Notes under the pieces: generated by a model
Databases searched by the model: none
Seen by the model: only the letters and a program-made list of their open reading frames with translations
What the model was told of the DNA's origin: nothing
DNA from: Polynucleobacter finlandensis
GTDB lineage: Bacteria; Pseudomonadota; Gammaproteobacteria; Burkholderiales; Burkholderiaceae
Direction of reading: 5' to 3'
DNA: 64,000 bases
Assembly (NCBI RefSeq): GCF_018881755.1
Contig: NZ_JACVPS010000012.1
Span: forward strand, 1 to 64,000
Program-made: the position numbers and the translations under genes
In this document: piece by piece, positions 43,016-53,384 of the stretch
How the letters are laid out: every line of letters begins with the position of its first letter
How positions within the stretch are numbered: the first letter of the stretch is position 1

Positions 43016-44989
43016 TTAGAGCGCCTCTTTGAGTTGATCCAAAATCGCTGGATTTTCTAGAGTAGAGGTATCTTGAGTAACCTCTTCGCCTTTAGCGATC
43101 ACACGCAACAAGCGACGCATGATCTTGCCAGAGCGCGTTTTAGGCAAGTTATCACCAAAGCGTACGTCTTTTGGCTTGGCAATTGGGCCGATCTCTTTAC
43201 CAACCCAGTTGCGCAACTCAGTAGCAATCCTCTTGGCTTCATCGCCCGTTGGGCGCCCACCCTTAAGAACTACGAATACGCAAATAGCTTCACCCGTCAT
43301 ATCGTCTGGACGACCTACTACGGCAGCTTCAGCAACCAATGGGTTGGCCACTAGGCAGGATTCGATTTCCATAGTGCCCATACGGTGACCTGAAACGTTC
43401 AAGACGTCGTCGATACGACCAGTGATGGTGAAATAACCAGTCTCTTTATTACGAATCGCGCCATCACCAGCAAGATACAAAGTGCCGCCCAATTCTTCTG
43501 GGAAATAGGATTTCACAAAACGATCGCTATCGTTCCAAATGTTACGAATCATCGAAGGCCATGGACGCTTCACAACCAAGATACCGCCTTGACCATTTGG
43601 CACATCATGGCCAACTTCATCCACAATCGCCGCCATGATGCCTGGCAATGGCAAGGTGCATGAACCAGGAATCATTGGTGTTGCACCCGGCAATGGAGAA
43701 ATCATATGGCCGCCAGTTTCGGTTTGCCAGAATGTATCTGCAATTGGGCAACGTGAACCGCCTACGTTTTCGTAGTACCACATCCAAGCTTCAGGATTAA
43801 TTGGCTCACCTACTGAACCCAAGAGACGCAAAGAGGATAAGTCGTAGCTCTTAGGATGAATAGCTTGATCATTGCTTGATGCTTTGATCAAGGAGCGAAT
43901 CGCTGTGGGTGCTGTATAGAAAATCGTTGCTTTGTGTTTTTGGATCATGTCCCAGAAACGGCCTGCATTTGGATAGGTAGGTACGCCTTCAAACACAATC
44001 TCAGTCGCGCCCACTGCGAGCGGGCCATAAGTGATATAGGAATGTCCAGTGACCCAACCAATATCGGCAGTACACCAAAACACATCGTTTGGCTTAATGT
44101 CAAAGGTCCACTTCATGGTCAAAATAGCCCACAACAGGTAACCGCCGGTAGAGTGCTGAACACCCTTTGGCTTGCCTGTAGAACCTGAGGTATAGAGAAC
44201 AAAGAGTGGATGTTCTGCACTCACCCACTCTGGCTCGCAAGTGGAAGATTCATTAGCAACAACATCGTGCATCCAAGAATCGCGACCAGTAGTCATGGGA
44301 ATATTGCCGCCGGTACGCTTGTACACAACGACATTTTTGATTTTTTCACATTCGCCTAAAGCAAGCGCCTCATCAACAATTACTTTCAGTGGTAAAGCTT
44401 TGCCACCGCGCATTTGTTCATCAGCAGTAATCACCGCTACTGCGCCAACGTCAACAATGCGCTCTTGTAATGATTTAGCAGAGAAACCGCCGAATACTAC
44501 TGAGTGTGTTGCACCAATACGAGCACAAGCTTGCATGGCAACAATGCCTTCAACTGACATTGACATGTAAATAATGACGCGGTCACCAGACTTGATGCCC
44601 ATCTTGCGCAATGCATTTGCCATTTTGCAAACACGATCAAGCATGTCTTTGTAAGTAACGTTGGTCACCTGACCGTCGTCAGCTTCAAAAATGATAGCGA
44701 CCTTATCACCCAAGCCATTTTCAATTTGGCGATCTAAGCAGTTGTAAGAAGCATTGGTTAAACCATCTTCAAACCACTTATAGAAAGGCGCCTTAGATTC
44801 ATCAAGAACCTTGCTGAAAGGCTTCTTCCAATAGATATTCTCTTTAGCAAGGCGTCCCCAAAAACCCTCATAGTCCTTTTCGGCTTCTGCGCAAAGCTTG
44901 TTATAGGCTTCCATTCCAGGAATAGCAGCACCCTTAACAAAGTCTGCGGGTGGGTTAAATACGCGGTTTTCTTGCTTTAATGGTTCCAT
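43016..44989 (-). CDS. acs: Acetyl-CoA synthetase
   Basis: 657 residues of the AMP-forming ligase family: '[23 protein letters not shown]' (P-loop), '[23 protein letters not shown]' and '[35 protein letters not shown]', with the catalytic Lys in '[11 protein letters not shown]', which is also the usual acetylation site. It activates acetate to acetyl-CoA. Monocistronic, divergent from the fumarase gene. Confidence 0.97.
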   Translation of the reverse strand: MEPLKQENRVFNPPADFVKGAAIPGMEAYNKLCAEAEKDYEGFWGRLAKENIYWKKPFSKVLDESKAPFYKWFEDGLTNASYNCLDRQIENGLGDKVAIIFEADDGQVTNVTYKDMLDRVCKMANALRKMGIKSGDRVIIYMSMSVEGIVAMQACARIGATHSVVFGGFSAKSLQERIVDVGAVAVITADEQMRGGKALPLKVIVDEALALGECEKIKNVVVYKRTGGNIPMTTGRDSWMHDVVANESSTCEPEWVSAEHPLFVLYTSGSTGKPKGVQHSTGGYLLWAILTMKWTFDIKPNDVFWCTADIGWVTGHSYITYGPLAVGATEIVFEGVPTYPNAGRFWDMIQKHKATIFYTAPTAIRSLIKASSNDQAIHPKSYDLSSLRLLGSVGEPINPEAWMWYYENVGGSRCPIADTFWQTETGGHMISPLPGATPMIPGSCTLPLPGIMAAIVDEVGHDVPNGQGGILVVKRPWPSMIRNIWNDSDRFVKSYFPEELGGTLYLAGDGAIRNKETGYFTITGRIDDVLNVSGHRMGTMEIESCLVANPLVAEAAVVGRPDDMTGEAICVFVVLKGGRPTGDEAKRIATELRNWVGKEIGPIAKPKDVRFGDNLPKTRSGKIMRRLLRVIAKGEEVTQDTSTLENPAILDQLKEAL

Positions 44990-45156
44990 GCTTTACAGCC
45001 CTCTTTTTAATAATCAGCCACTCATTTTCTGCATAATGAACACAGAATGACGGGGTTACACCCTCAAGAGCTAATAAGATAAGTGAAAACACGGGGGATT
45101 TGCTCTATGGCAAACCCTTAAAATAGGGCAAACCTTTACTAATTAAGTCCAAAAAC

Positions 45157-46680
45157 ATGACAAACATTAAACAAAATGACCTGATTCAAAGCGTAGCGGA
45201 TGCCTTCCAGTTCATCTCCTACTACCATCCCAAGGATTTTATTGATGCGATGGGCAAGGCTTATGAGCTAGAACAAGGCGTAGCCGCTAAGGATTCGATC
45301 GCCCAAATTCTGACCAATAGCCGCATGTGTGCCGAGGGACATCGCCCTCTTTGCCAAGACACTGGTATTGCAGTCGTTTTCCTCAAAATTGGCATGAACG
45401 TGCAATGGTCGGATGCCACGATGAGCGTGAGCGAGATGGTCAATGAAGGCGTGCGCCGTGCTTATCTCAACCCAGAAAATATGCTCCGCGCTTCCGTGTT
45501 GACTGATCCAGCAGGTAAACGTAAAAATACTGGTGATAACACACCGGCTGTTATTCATTATGAAATCGTCCCTGGTGATGATGTTGAAGTGATCTGCGCC
45601 GCCAAAGGTGGTGGTTCAGAGAACAAGGCCAAGATGGTCATGCTCAACCCTTCTGACTCCATCGTCGACTGGGTTCTCAAAACTGTTCCCACCATGGGTG
45701 CGGGCTGGTGTCCACCCGGTATCCTCGGGATTGGTATCGGCGGTACTCCTGAAAAAGCCATGTTGATGGCTAAAGAGTCTTTAATGGGTCCTGTAGACAT
45801 TCAGGAACTCATTGCTCGCGGACCAAAAAACAAAGTGGAAGAATTGCGCCTTGAGCTCTATGAAAAGGTGAATCAATTGGGGATTGGTGCCCAAGGCCTT
45901 GGTGGCTTAGCCACTGTCCTGGACGTCAAGATTTTGGATTACCCAACCCATGCAGCCTCGCTCCCTGTCGCAATGATCCCGAACTGCGCTGCAACTCGCC
46001 ACATCCACTTCCATTTGCACGGCGATGGTCCAGCCAAATTAGAAATCCCTTCCCTAGCTGACTGGCCAGATGTCACTTGGACCCCAGACACCAAAAAATC
46101 CAAGCGGATCAATTTGGATACCTTGACTGCCGCAGAAGTCGCGAGCTGGAAACCAGGCGAAACACTGTTGCTCAACGGCAAAATTCTGACTGGTCGTGAT
46201 GCTGCTCATAAGCGCATTCAGGACATGCTCGCTAAAGGCGAAGAGTTACCGGTGAGCTTTAAGAATCGTGTGATCTATTACGTCGGTCCAGTCGATCCAG
46301 TGCGTAATGAAGTTGTTGGTCCAGCAGGTCCAACTACTTCTACTCGGATGGATAAGTTTACTGAGATGATGTTGGCAAAAACGGGTTTGATTTCCATGAT
46401 TGGTAAAGCAGAGCGTGGTCCGGTTGCGATTGAAGCAATTAAGAAACATAAGTCTGCTTACTTAATGGCTGTTGGTGGCGCTGCTTACTTGGTCTCTAAA
46501 GCGATCCAAACTTCTAAAGTGGTTGGCTTTGCTGACTTAGGCATGGAAGCGATTTATGAGTTTGATGTCAAAGACATGCCAGTCACAGTAGCGGTCAACT
46601 CTGAAGGCATCTCAATGCATGAGACTGGCCCTAAAGAATGGCAAGCTAAGATCGGAAATATTCCGGTCAAGATTGTTTAA
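45157..46680 (+). CDS. Class I fumarate hydratase (Fe-S)
   Basis: 507 residues in one chain, the fused alpha-beta type. 'GHRPLCQDTGIAVVFL' and 'GAGWCPPGILGIGIGGTPEKAML' provide Fe-S cluster cysteines, and the C-terminal domain has 'YYVGPVDPVRNEVVGPAGPTTSTRMDKFTE'. It converts fumarate to malate in the TCA cycle and is oxygen-sensitive, unlike class II FumC. Followed by murI after 14 bp. Confidence 0.95.
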   Translation: MTNIKQNDLIQSVADAFQFISYYHPKDFIDAMGKAYELEQGVAAKDSIAQILTNSRMCAEGHRPLCQDTGIAVVFLKIGMNVQWSDATMSVSEMVNEGVRRAYLNPENMLRASVLTDPAGKRKNTGDNTPAVIHYEIVPGDDVEVICAAKGGGSENKAKMVMLNPSDSIVDWVLKTVPTMGAGWCPPGILGIGIGGTPEKAMLMAKESLMGPVDIQELIARGPKNKVEELRLELYEKVNQLGIGAQGLGGLATVLDVKILDYPTHAASLPVAMIPNCAATRHIHFHLHGDGPAKLEIPSLADWPDVTWTPDTKKSKRINLDTLTAAEVASWKPGETLLLNGKILTGRDAAHKRIQDMLAKGEELPVSFKNRVIYYVGPVDPVRNEVVGPAGPTTSTRMDKFTEMMLAKTGLISMIGKAERGPVAIEAIKKHKSAYLMAVGGAAYLVSKAIQTSKVVGFADLGMEAIYEFDVKDMPVTVAVNSEGISMHETGPKEWQAKIGNIPVKIV

Positions 46681-46694
46681 GCGCAGCTGACTAC

Positions 46695-47501
46695 TTGGCA
46701 CTGATCGGGGTTTTTGATTCTGGCGTTGGGGGCTTATCCATCTTGGATGAGGCCCTAGACCAACTTCCCGAGCACGATTACATCTATCTTGCGGACTCTG
46801 CAAATGCCCCCTATGGTGAAAAGTCGAGCGAATGGATTGCCGCTCGCAGTCTTGCCTTATGCCAATACCTTGCCGAAGAAGGTTGCGACGCGATTGTGGT
46901 GGCTTGCAACACCGCCACCGCAGAAGCGATTAAAGACATTCGCCAGAAATTGAATATTCCAATTATTGGCGTTGAGCCAGGGATCAAGCCAGCAGCAATG
47001 CAAACGCAGAACGGGATTGTGGGTGTACTCGCCACCGAAGCCACACTTAATAGTGATAAGTTCAATGCCCTACTAGCAACGCTTCCTGCCAACTGCCAAT
47101 TTATCAAGCAAGCGGGTGCTGGCTTAGTGCCATTAATTGAATCAGGAGAGGCGGATGGTGAAGAAACGCTAGAGTTATTGGCCAAGCATTTAGAGCCGAT
47201 TCAGGATGCGGGTGCTGACACCTTAGTTTTGGGTTGCACTCACTACCCTTTTCTTCGCAAAGCGATACGAAAGTTACTAGGTGACAGCATTACCCTGATT
47301 GATACGAGCGAGGCAGTAGTACGACAACTCAAGCGCCAGTTAGAGGATAAGGAGACTGCACATTCTGAAGATACTTGTGGCTCCGTGCTCTTCATGAGCA
47401 GCAAAGATGAAGTTACACTCTTGCGCATGGCTCAAGAACTGATGTCTAGCGATTTAAGTGCGTATGCTATATCAGCTAAATATCTAGGTGATCTCCAGTG
47501 A
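46695..47501 (+). CDS. murI: Glutamate racemase
   Basis: 268 residues. 'IGVFDSGVGGLSILDEALDQLP', the first catalytic Cys in 'VACNTATAEA' and the second in 'LGCTHYPFL' are all present. It makes D-glutamate for peptidoglycan. The start is TTG at 46695 (then GCACTGATC), giving the family N-terminus with no alternative nearby. The stop overlaps the tonB GTG start. Confidence 0.95.
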   Translation: MALIGVFDSGVGGLSILDEALDQLPEHDYIYLADSANAPYGEKSSEWIAARSLALCQYLAEEGCDAIVVACNTATAEAIKDIRQKLNIPIIGVEPGIKPAAMQTQNGIVGVLATEATLNSDKFNALLATLPANCQFIKQAGAGLVPLIESGEADGEETLELLAKHLEPIQDAGADTLVLGCTHYPFLRKAIRKLLGDSITLIDTSEAVVRQLKRQLEDKETAHSEDTCGSVLFMSSKDEVTLLRMAQELMSSDLSAYAISAKYLGDLQ

Positions 47502-48193
47502 ACACTTTTATATCTCGTCTAGATCACTACCTTCCGTTTGATAAAACCGAACGTACCATCATTGGTATTGTTCTGCTAATGCATGCCATCTTTTTTATTG
47601 GCTTTCATAAGAGCATGCAGCCTAACACCCCTGACAATCTAGACGATTCCCGCGTGATGGCCAATCTAGTGAGCCCTGAAGCAGCAAAACCAGCTCAGCC
47701 TCCAGCGCCACCACCACCCAAGCCAAAGCAAGAAGAGAAAAAGAAGACCGTCAACGAGAAATCCACTCAAGCACCAACACCCCCGCAGTCTCAACAACAA
47801 GCCGCTACACCGCCCAGTCAGCAGCCCAGCAAATCTGATGCACCCACCCCAAATGCTGCTGTTGCCCCTGCCACCAATGGGGGAGCTAGCGGCACACCTA
47901 TTCAGACCGATATTGGTAAACTGGTCGTCGTATACCAACCGGATGCCGATGCCTATTACCCCTCATTCTCGAAGAGATCAGGCGAGCAAGGTGAAGTAGT
48001 AGTGCGATTGATTATTGATGAAGGTGGCAACGTTGAGGATATTGCTTTATTAAAATCGAGCACATTCCCGCGACTAGATCGCGCTGCCTCCGACATTGGC
48101 AGACGTTATCGCTTCAAGCCATTTTTAGTGAACGGTTCGCCCGCTCGAATTTCAACCAACCTGTTAATTAAATTTAATCTAAAGACCCAATAA
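47498..48193 (+). CDS. tonB: Energy transducer TonB
   Basis: 231 residues: an N-terminal transmembrane helix near residues 20-40, then a Pro/Gln/Lys-rich linker (about 60-125) and the C-terminal TonB domain ('YYPSFSKRSGEQGEVVVRLIIDEGGNVEDIALLKSSTFPRLDRAA'). It couples the inner-membrane proton gradient to outer-membrane receptors together with ExbB and ExbD, encoded next. Starts at a GTG overlapping murI. Confidence 0.94.
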   Translation: MNTFISRLDHYLPFDKTERTIIGIVLLMHAIFFIGFHKSMQPNTPDNLDDSRVMANLVSPEAAKPAQPPAPPPPKPKQEEKKKTVNEKSTQAPTPPQSQQQAATPPSQQPSKSDAPTPNAAVAPATNGGASGTPIQTDIGKLVVVYQPDADAYYPSFSKRSGEQGEVVVRLIIDEGGNVEDIALLKSSTFPRLDRAASDIGRRYRFKPFLVNGSPARISTNLLIKFNLKTQ

Positions 48194-48194
48194 T

Positions 48195-48887
48195 ATGAAT
48201 ACACCATTTGGCTTAGCAAATTTGTGGCTCGAGGGGGATTCAATCACCCGCTTTGTAGCGCTGGCGCTCTTACTCTGCTCAATCGTCACCTGGGTGATTT
48301 TGCTTTCCCGTTTTTGGGATCTGCGCAATCTCCGTAAGCTTAGCCCAGAACTAGACAAGTTTTGGCGCGCTACTTCATTTGATCAAGGCCTCTACTCCCT
48401 GACAAATCATGGAACGAACCCTTACTATCATATTGCAAAATCAGCCTTGGATGCATCCGCGCATCACCAAAGCCAATCCACCAATCATCGCGAGCTTTTG
48501 CAAACATTGAACTACTCAGAGTGGATGGCCAGAAGTCTCAAGTACAGCATTGATGGGGTCGCCGCCAAATTACAAAAAGGGTTGACCTTCCTCGGATCAA
48601 CTGGCGCTACCGCCCCATTTATTGGTTTGTTTGGGACAGTTTGGGGCATCTACCATGCTTTAATTTCTATCAGCAGCTCTGGCAGCGCACAGCTTGACCA
48701 AGTGGCCGGCCCAATTGGAGAGGCCTTAATCATGACTGCCTTAGGTTTGGCCGTGGCTATTCCAGCAGTGCTTGGTTTTAACGCCATCAATCGCGCTAAT
48801 AAATTGTTTGTGGCCGATCTCAATCGCTTTGGCAATGATCTATTGGCGTATTTTGTGACTGGTGCTCGCGTAGATTCCGGAGAATAA
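48195..48887 (+). CDS. exbB: ExbB/TolQ family proton-channel protein
   Basis: 230 residues with three membrane segments. 'LSCL..'-type pore text appears as 'LTFLGSTGATAPFIGLFGTVWGIYHAL' and 'GEALIMTALGLAVAIPAVLGFN', the MotA/TolQ/ExbB signature. It forms the proton channel with ExbD that energises TonB. Starts one base after the tonB stop. Confidence 0.93.
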   Translation: MNTPFGLANLWLEGDSITRFVALALLLCSIVTWVILLSRFWDLRNLRKLSPELDKFWRATSFDQGLYSLTNHGTNPYYHIAKSALDASAHHQSQSTNHRELLQTLNYSEWMARSLKYSIDGVAAKLQKGLTFLGSTGATAPFIGLFGTVWGIYHALISISSSGSAQLDQVAGPIGEALIMTALGLAVAIPAVLGFNAINRANKLFVADLNRFGNDLLAYFVTGARVDSGE

Positions 48888-48889
48888 GC

Positions 48890-49303
48890 ATGTCTTTTCA
48901 TATTCAAGACGACCAGAGCGACGACGGCATTATGGCCGAAATCAACATGACACCCATGGTGGATGTCATGTTGGTCTTGCTGATTATCTTTATGATTACT
49001 TTGCCGGTGATCCAGCAAGCAGTGAAGGTGGAATTACCTAAAGCCAATAGCGTGCGCAATGAAGTTAAACCTGAATCAGTGCAGCTCTCAATTGATGCCA
49101 AAGGTCAAATCTTTTGGAATAGCTCGGCGATCGACTTAAAGACTTTTGATGGCTATGCTCAAAAAGCAGCGGAGAAAGATCCTCAGCCTGAAATTAATTT
49201 ACGTGCCGACAAGTCTGTGAAGTATGAATATGTCGCACAAGTGCTCGCGGCATCACGCCGTGCTGGTCTTACTAAGTTAGGGTTTGTCACTGAGCCAGAC
49301 TAA
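48890..49303 (+). CDS. exbD: ExbD/TolR family protein
   Basis: 137 residues: one membrane helix near residues 20-40 with the functional Asp in 'TPMVDVMLVLLIIFMITLP', then a periplasmic domain ending in 'VAQVLAASRRAGLTKLGFVTEP'. It pairs with ExbB, the last member of the murI-tonB-exbB-exbD operon. Confidence 0.93.
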   Translation: MSFHIQDDQSDDGIMAEINMTPMVDVMLVLLIIFMITLPVIQQAVKVELPKANSVRNEVKPESVQLSIDAKGQIFWNSSAIDLKTFDGYAQKAAEKDPQPEINLRADKSVKYEYVAQVLAASRRAGLTKLGFVTEPD

Positions 49304-49315
49304 ATTGGGGGCGGT

Positions 49316-49798
49316 CTAATTGCCCTTGATCGCCGAGCACTTCTCGGTATAAGACTTCGTGCCCTCACCCATGGTGGAAGCCAAGATGCCACCTTTAATC
49401 GTTTCAATCTTTTTCAGTTCACCCGTTACTCGATTAATCGTGGTTACTGACACCACAGTCCCAACGCCATAGCGCACACCATCGAATTCTTCAGGCGGGA
49501 AAGATGTGTCTGTCAAAAATGAAATCTTATCTCTAGTGATAGAGACATTTTTAATTTCTTGAAGGCCTCCACTACTCACCTGATCTAAATCACGTTCATC
49601 AAAATATACTTTGCCTTTTGTGCTTTTAGAGCCCTCTGTTGGCGAGGCTACTTTTAAGACATACTCTTCAGTCATGTCTCTTTCAACCCGAATACAATTG
49701 AAAGAAAGCGTTTCAGCGCTGATAGCAGCCGAGAAAATGGCTAAGCCCACAAAGGACATTAACCGGCGCGATGAGTGGAATGGATGTGTAAATATCAT
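49316..49798 (-). CDS. Putative exported protein
   Basis: 160 residues from the ATG at 49798, with a likely signal peptide ('HSSRRLMSFVGLAIFSAAISAET'-like, cleavage after ISA). The mature part is beta-rich, with 'TLSFNCIRVERDMTEEYVLK' and a C-terminal Cys that could pair with the first. No family recognised. The open frame continues upstream through tRNA-Leu, which is an artefact, so the start was placed after it. Confidence 0.7.
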   Translation of the reverse strand: MIFTHPFHSSRRLMSFVGLAIFSAAISAETLSFNCIRVERDMTEEYVLKVASPTEGSKSTKGKVYFDERDLDQVSSGGLQEIKNVSITRDKISFLTDTSFPPEEFDGVRYGVGTVVSVTTINRVTGELKKIETIKGGILASTMGEGTKSYTEKCSAIKGN

Positions 49799-49805
49799 TA
49801 AAACT

Positions 49806-49894
49806 TGGTGCCCGAGGCCGGAATCGAACCGGCACGACTTTTTTGAGTCGGCAGATTTTAAATCTGCTGTGTCTACCGATTTCACCACTCGGGC
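49806..49894 (-). tRNA. tRNA-Leu(UAA)
   Basis: Minus strand: acceptor GCCCGAG with CTCGGGC, anticodon stem GCAGA/TCTGC with loop TTTAAAA (anticodon TAA), a long variable arm GACT...AGTC, T-loop TTCGATT, discriminator A and encoded CCA. Confidence 0.97.
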
Positions 49895-50027
49895 TCGCAC
49901 TAACAGTAACTGCCGCGCTATATAAATCAAGACAAGCGAAATTTTAACATGTGAGGGCATGATTGCCCTGGAACTCGGTCCATTGGGGCGCCAAGAGGGA
50001 AATGTCCAAAACGGCTAAAATATTCCC

Positions 50028-52502
50028 ATGAAGTTTATAAGCAAAATCCAAGGGCTGCGCCCAGTGATACGGGGCATCCTCTGGGTTGGCGGCGGTCTTT
50101 CACTGGTCATTGGCATCACCTGCTTAATCTATCTATTCTCTGCAAAGACTACGCTCTCCGGCAAGCAAACCATTCAAAGTCTTGGTGATGCCGTGGTGAT
50201 CACTTTTGATGAGAGTGGCATCCCCCACATTAAAGCCAAGAGCTCTACTGACGCCCTCTTCGCTCTAGGTTATTTACACGCTAGTGAACGTTCTTGGCAG
50301 ATGGAAGTCAATCGTCGTCTAGCCAGTGGACGACTTTCAGAAATCCTTGGTTCGGAAACAGTTGCGATTGATCGCTTTATGCGCACACTTGGCATTAAAC
50401 ATGCCGCTGAAAATCAGTTTGATCACTATCCCATTGCTGCCAAACGCTTGCTGCAATCTTATGCAGATGGCGTGAATGCCGGTAATCAACACTTGGGTTG
50501 GGCGCTCCCTGTTGAATACTTCCTCACCGGTTCAAAGCCTGGCTACTGGTCACCATCAGACAGCGTAGCTTGGATGTTGATGATGGCCTTAGATTTGGGT
50601 GGTAACTGGCAAAAAGAATTGCAACGCTTAGAGTTATCCCAATTCTTAACAACCGAACAAGTTTGGCAAGTGCTACCGCCATTTGTTGCTGGTGATCCAG
50701 TAACGCGGATGGACTTTGCAAAAATGTATCGGGATAACAAAGTATTTAATACGGCACCGTCTGCAGGCGAAAGCAAATCAAATAAGCTGCCAACTAATGA
50801 GCTATCTGAACTGTCTACCAATGACCTGCCAGGTGGTAAAGATGGTATTGGCTCAAACAATTGGGCGCTCGGCGGTAAGCGTACCGTCAGCGGGAAACCT
50901 TTGCTGGCAAATGATCCTCACCTAGGCCTATCTGCCCCAGCCGTTTGGTATTTTGCTCACCTAGAAGCGCCCGGAATAAATGTCATTGGGGGAACACTCC
51001 CTGGAATACCAGCAGTTGTTTTAGGTAGAACAGATAAATACGCCTGGTCCTTCACCAACACCAATCCTGATGTACAAGATTTATATATCGAGCAACTAGA
51101 CAGCAAATCTCCGGGCATGTATCGCGGACCGGATGGCCCGCTACCCTTTAAAGTTCGCCAAGAAATCATCGACATCAAAGATGCTGCACCATTGCGCTTC
51201 TTGGTAAAAGAGACGAGGCATGGTCCAGTAATATCAGATGCCTACTCACGTGCAAAACGCGCGATTAATACTGAAAAATTTGCACTAGCATTACGCTGGA
51301 CCGCTCTTGATATTGAAAATCAATCAGTAGCAGGCCTATTAGAAATGAATCGCGCAGAGGATCTAGATGGTTTTAAAAAGGCGTTGCGTAAAAACTATGC
51401 GCCCATGCAAAACGTAGTGATGGCTGATGTAGAAGGCAACATCTCATACCAAGCTGCTGGTATGGCACCTAAGAGAATTCTGCATCAAGGTCTGTATGGC
51501 GTCGCCCCGGCTCTAGGCTGGGAGAAGCAATATGACTGGACCGGATACGTGCCTTTTGAACAACTGCCAGCGAGTAATAATCCTGAGCAGGGTTGGATAG
51601 CAACAGCAAACCAACCCATCATCGCCAGTAATGACGCCAATCCACTCACAGCTGACTGGGACCTGCCAACCCGCTACGACCGCATTGTGGATCTCATACA
51701 GGCAAAGAGTCAGCATGATTTCAACTCCATGAAAACTATGCAAGGCGATACCTTATCGCTTGGAGCGAAGCCCTTACTAGAACTTTTTAAGGCAAGCATA
51801 CCCAATCACAAGCTCGGTCCACAGGCTTTAGAAGTTAGCAAAGATTTTGATGGCGACATGCGCGTTGATAGTGCAGCAGCACTCATCTTTAATGCTTGGG
51901 CTGATCAACTGACGCGCAATCTTTTCTCACGTCTGAGCTATTTATTTACCGAAAACTATGGTGCTAGAAATTTTAGGTCTCCACTGATTTTGCAGTTAAC
52001 CAACCCCAATAGTCCTTGGTGCGATAACCCCGGCACAGAAAAAGTAGAAACTTGCGCAGAATCTTCAAATGAAGCTTATGCAAAAGCTCTTGACGAATTA
52101 AGCTCGCGCTATGGCAACGAGCCAAGTAAATGGTCTTGGGGCAAAGGGCATGTGGCTATTTCAGAACATCGCCCGTTGAGTAAGGTGCCCCTGCTAGGGA
52201 GCTTCTTCAATTTAGAAGCTCCTTTCCCAGGGGATAGCTTCACTGTTAATGTAGGAAGGCTTGAATTACTCCAAGCGGGCAATCCTTTTGAAACAAAACA
52301 AGCACCAAGCCTGCGCACGGTTTACGACCTATCCGACCTCGAAAAATCCGTCTTCATCTATCAGTCTGGTCAATCTGGTTGGGTCCAGAGCAAGCTCTAC
52401 CGGAACATGCTGCCTTTATGGGCAAAAAACGAGTACTTGCCACTACAAATGAAGCCAGAAAATATTAATCGCCAACTTGATCTCACCACTAAACAAAAAT
52501 AG
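50028..52502 (+). CDS. Penicillin acylase family protein
   Basis: 824 residues. An N-terminal membrane anchor or signal (about 17-40) is followed by the alpha-chain region and the beta-chain start 'GIGSNNWALGGKRTVSGKPLLANDPHLGL', where autocleavage would expose the catalytic Ser276. This Ntn-hydrolase family cleaves amide bonds in beta-lactams, acyl-homoserine lactones or other N-acyl compounds. The substrate cannot be read from the sequence. Monocistronic. Confidence 0.92.
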   Translation: MKFISKIQGLRPVIRGILWVGGGLSLVIGITCLIYLFSAKTTLSGKQTIQSLGDAVVITFDESGIPHIKAKSSTDALFALGYLHASERSWQMEVNRRLASGRLSEILGSETVAIDRFMRTLGIKHAAENQFDHYPIAAKRLLQSYADGVNAGNQHLGWALPVEYFLTGSKPGYWSPSDSVAWMLMMALDLGGNWQKELQRLELSQFLTTEQVWQVLPPFVAGDPVTRMDFAKMYRDNKVFNTAPSAGESKSNKLPTNELSELSTNDLPGGKDGIGSNNWALGGKRTVSGKPLLANDPHLGLSAPAVWYFAHLEAPGINVIGGTLPGIPAVVLGRTDKYAWSFTNTNPDVQDLYIEQLDSKSPGMYRGPDGPLPFKVRQEIIDIKDAAPLRFLVKETRHGPVISDAYSRAKRAINTEKFALALRWTALDIENQSVAGLLEMNRAEDLDGFKKALRKNYAPMQNVVMADVEGNISYQAAGMAPKRILHQGLYGVAPALGWEKQYDWTGYVPFEQLPASNNPEQGWIATANQPIIASNDANPLTADWDLPTRYDRIVDLIQAKSQHDFNSMKTMQGDTLSLGAKPLLELFKASIPNHKLGPQALEVSKDFDGDMRVDSAAALIFNAWADQLTRNLFSRLSYLFTENYGARNFRSPLILQLTNPNSPWCDNPGTEKVETCAESSNEAYAKALDELSSRYGNEPSKWSWGKGHVAISEHRPLSKVPLLGSFFNLEAPFPGDSFTVNVGRLELLQAGNPFETKQAPSLRTVYDLSDLEKSVFIYQSGQSGWVQSKLYRNMLPLWAKNEYLPLQMKPENINRQLDLTTKQK

Positions 52503-52567
52503 ACTCAAGCCGTTTAGAATGATTTACTAGTACATTAGCTATAGATACCAATAGGAATACAGTACCA

Positions 52568-52978
52568 ATGAAAAAACTCTCCGCCCTGATCACAATCACA
52601 GTCGGCCTGATGGCTCTTCCAGCAACGAATGCGTTGGCAGCTTGGACAGAACTCGGCTCCAATGATGCTATGAGTGTTTTGGTTGATACGGCCACCCTAA
52701 GAAAAGATGGGGATAAAGCCCAGATTCTTTCGATGTTGGATTTAAAAAAACCAGGAGTTAACCCAACATCAAAACAGGTGGTGAATTCCCTGATTGGTCT
52801 TAACGAATACAACTGCTCCAATGCAACTTACCGTCCAATTGAATTTAAAGAATTTTCTGGAAACAAGGGCAGCGGTAAAGTGGTGACAGATAACAAATCT
52901 CCTGATGCCCCATTCGAACCCGTAGTTAGTGGCTCCTGGACTGCTGGAGTATTTAACCTTGCTTGCAAAGCTAAATAA
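52568..52978 (+). CDS. Secreted surface-adhesin-E-like protein
   Basis: 136 residues with a signal peptide (cleavage after 'NALAA'). The mature domain, 'WTELGSNDAMSVLVDTATLRKDGDKAQILSMLDLKKP' with 'LNEYNCSNATYRPIEF' and a second Cys near the end, fits the small domain of Haemophilus adhesin E. The role is not known. A strong terminator follows its stop. Confidence 0.8.
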   Translation: MKKLSALITITVGLMALPATNALAAWTELGSNDAMSVLVDTATLRKDGDKAQILSMLDLKKPGVNPTSKQVVNSLIGLNEYNCSNATYRPIEFKEFSGNKGSGKVVTDNKSPDAPFEPVVSGSWTAGVFNLACKAK

Positions 52979-53351
52979 GTTCGCCCCACTCTTTAAGAGG
53001 TCAAGCCTTTGGGTTTGGCCTCTTATTTTTTGTCCACTGCTTTTATCTAGCTGTGCTGCACCACTTGCAGCACTAGGCGCCTCAGGTACCGCAGCAGCAA
53101 GTTCTGTTGGCACTACCGCCACCACAGTTGCAGTTGCCAACCCTATGACAGCGACCAGCATTATTTCAACAGCCACGACAGGCAAATCCCCTTTGGAGCA
53201 CGCAGCGTCGGCAGCAACTAAGAAGGAATGTAGCTTTATCAATGTTGTCGGCCCAAAACCCATCTGCGAAGATATTCCCATTCCAACGATTAACGATAAG
53301 AGTGAGGTTTATATAGGGCCAGCTGATAAGACTGATGCACCCATTAAATAG
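52959..53351 (+). CDS. Putative Ala/Thr-rich lipoprotein overlapping a terminator
   Basis: About 130 residues if started at the TTG 52959, which has GGAG nine bases upstream; an ATG at 52929 is in frame too. A basic start, a hydrophobic core and the lipobox 'LLSSC' (Cys at 53052) predict a lipoprotein. The mature half is Ala/Thr-rich and low-complexity, then 'KKECSFINVVGPKPICEDIPIPTI'. No family recognised. A strong terminator lies across the signal-peptide codons, so transcription into this gene would be reduced. Confidence 0.55.
   Translation: MLAKLNKFAPLFKRSSLWVWPLIFCPLLLSSCAAPLAALGASGTAAASSVGTTATTVAVANPMTATSIISTATTGKSPLEHAASAATKKECSFINVVGPKPICEDIPIPTINDKSEVYIGPADKTDAPIK
52995..53031 (+). 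terminator. Strong Rho-independent terminator
   Basis: A 13-bp stem (two G-U pairs) at 52995-53007 and 53012-53024 with a TTTG loop, then A and six T. It ends the adhesin-like gene and lies inside the 5' part of the following lipoprotein frame. Confidence 0.9.
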
Positions 53352-53384
53352 AGGTCCTTTATGAATACTCCCTTTGGATATTTT

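Noticed and set aside
49799..49960. N-terminal extension of the exported protein
   Set aside because: Most of it is translated from tRNA-Leu(UAA); a signal peptide begins after the tRNA.
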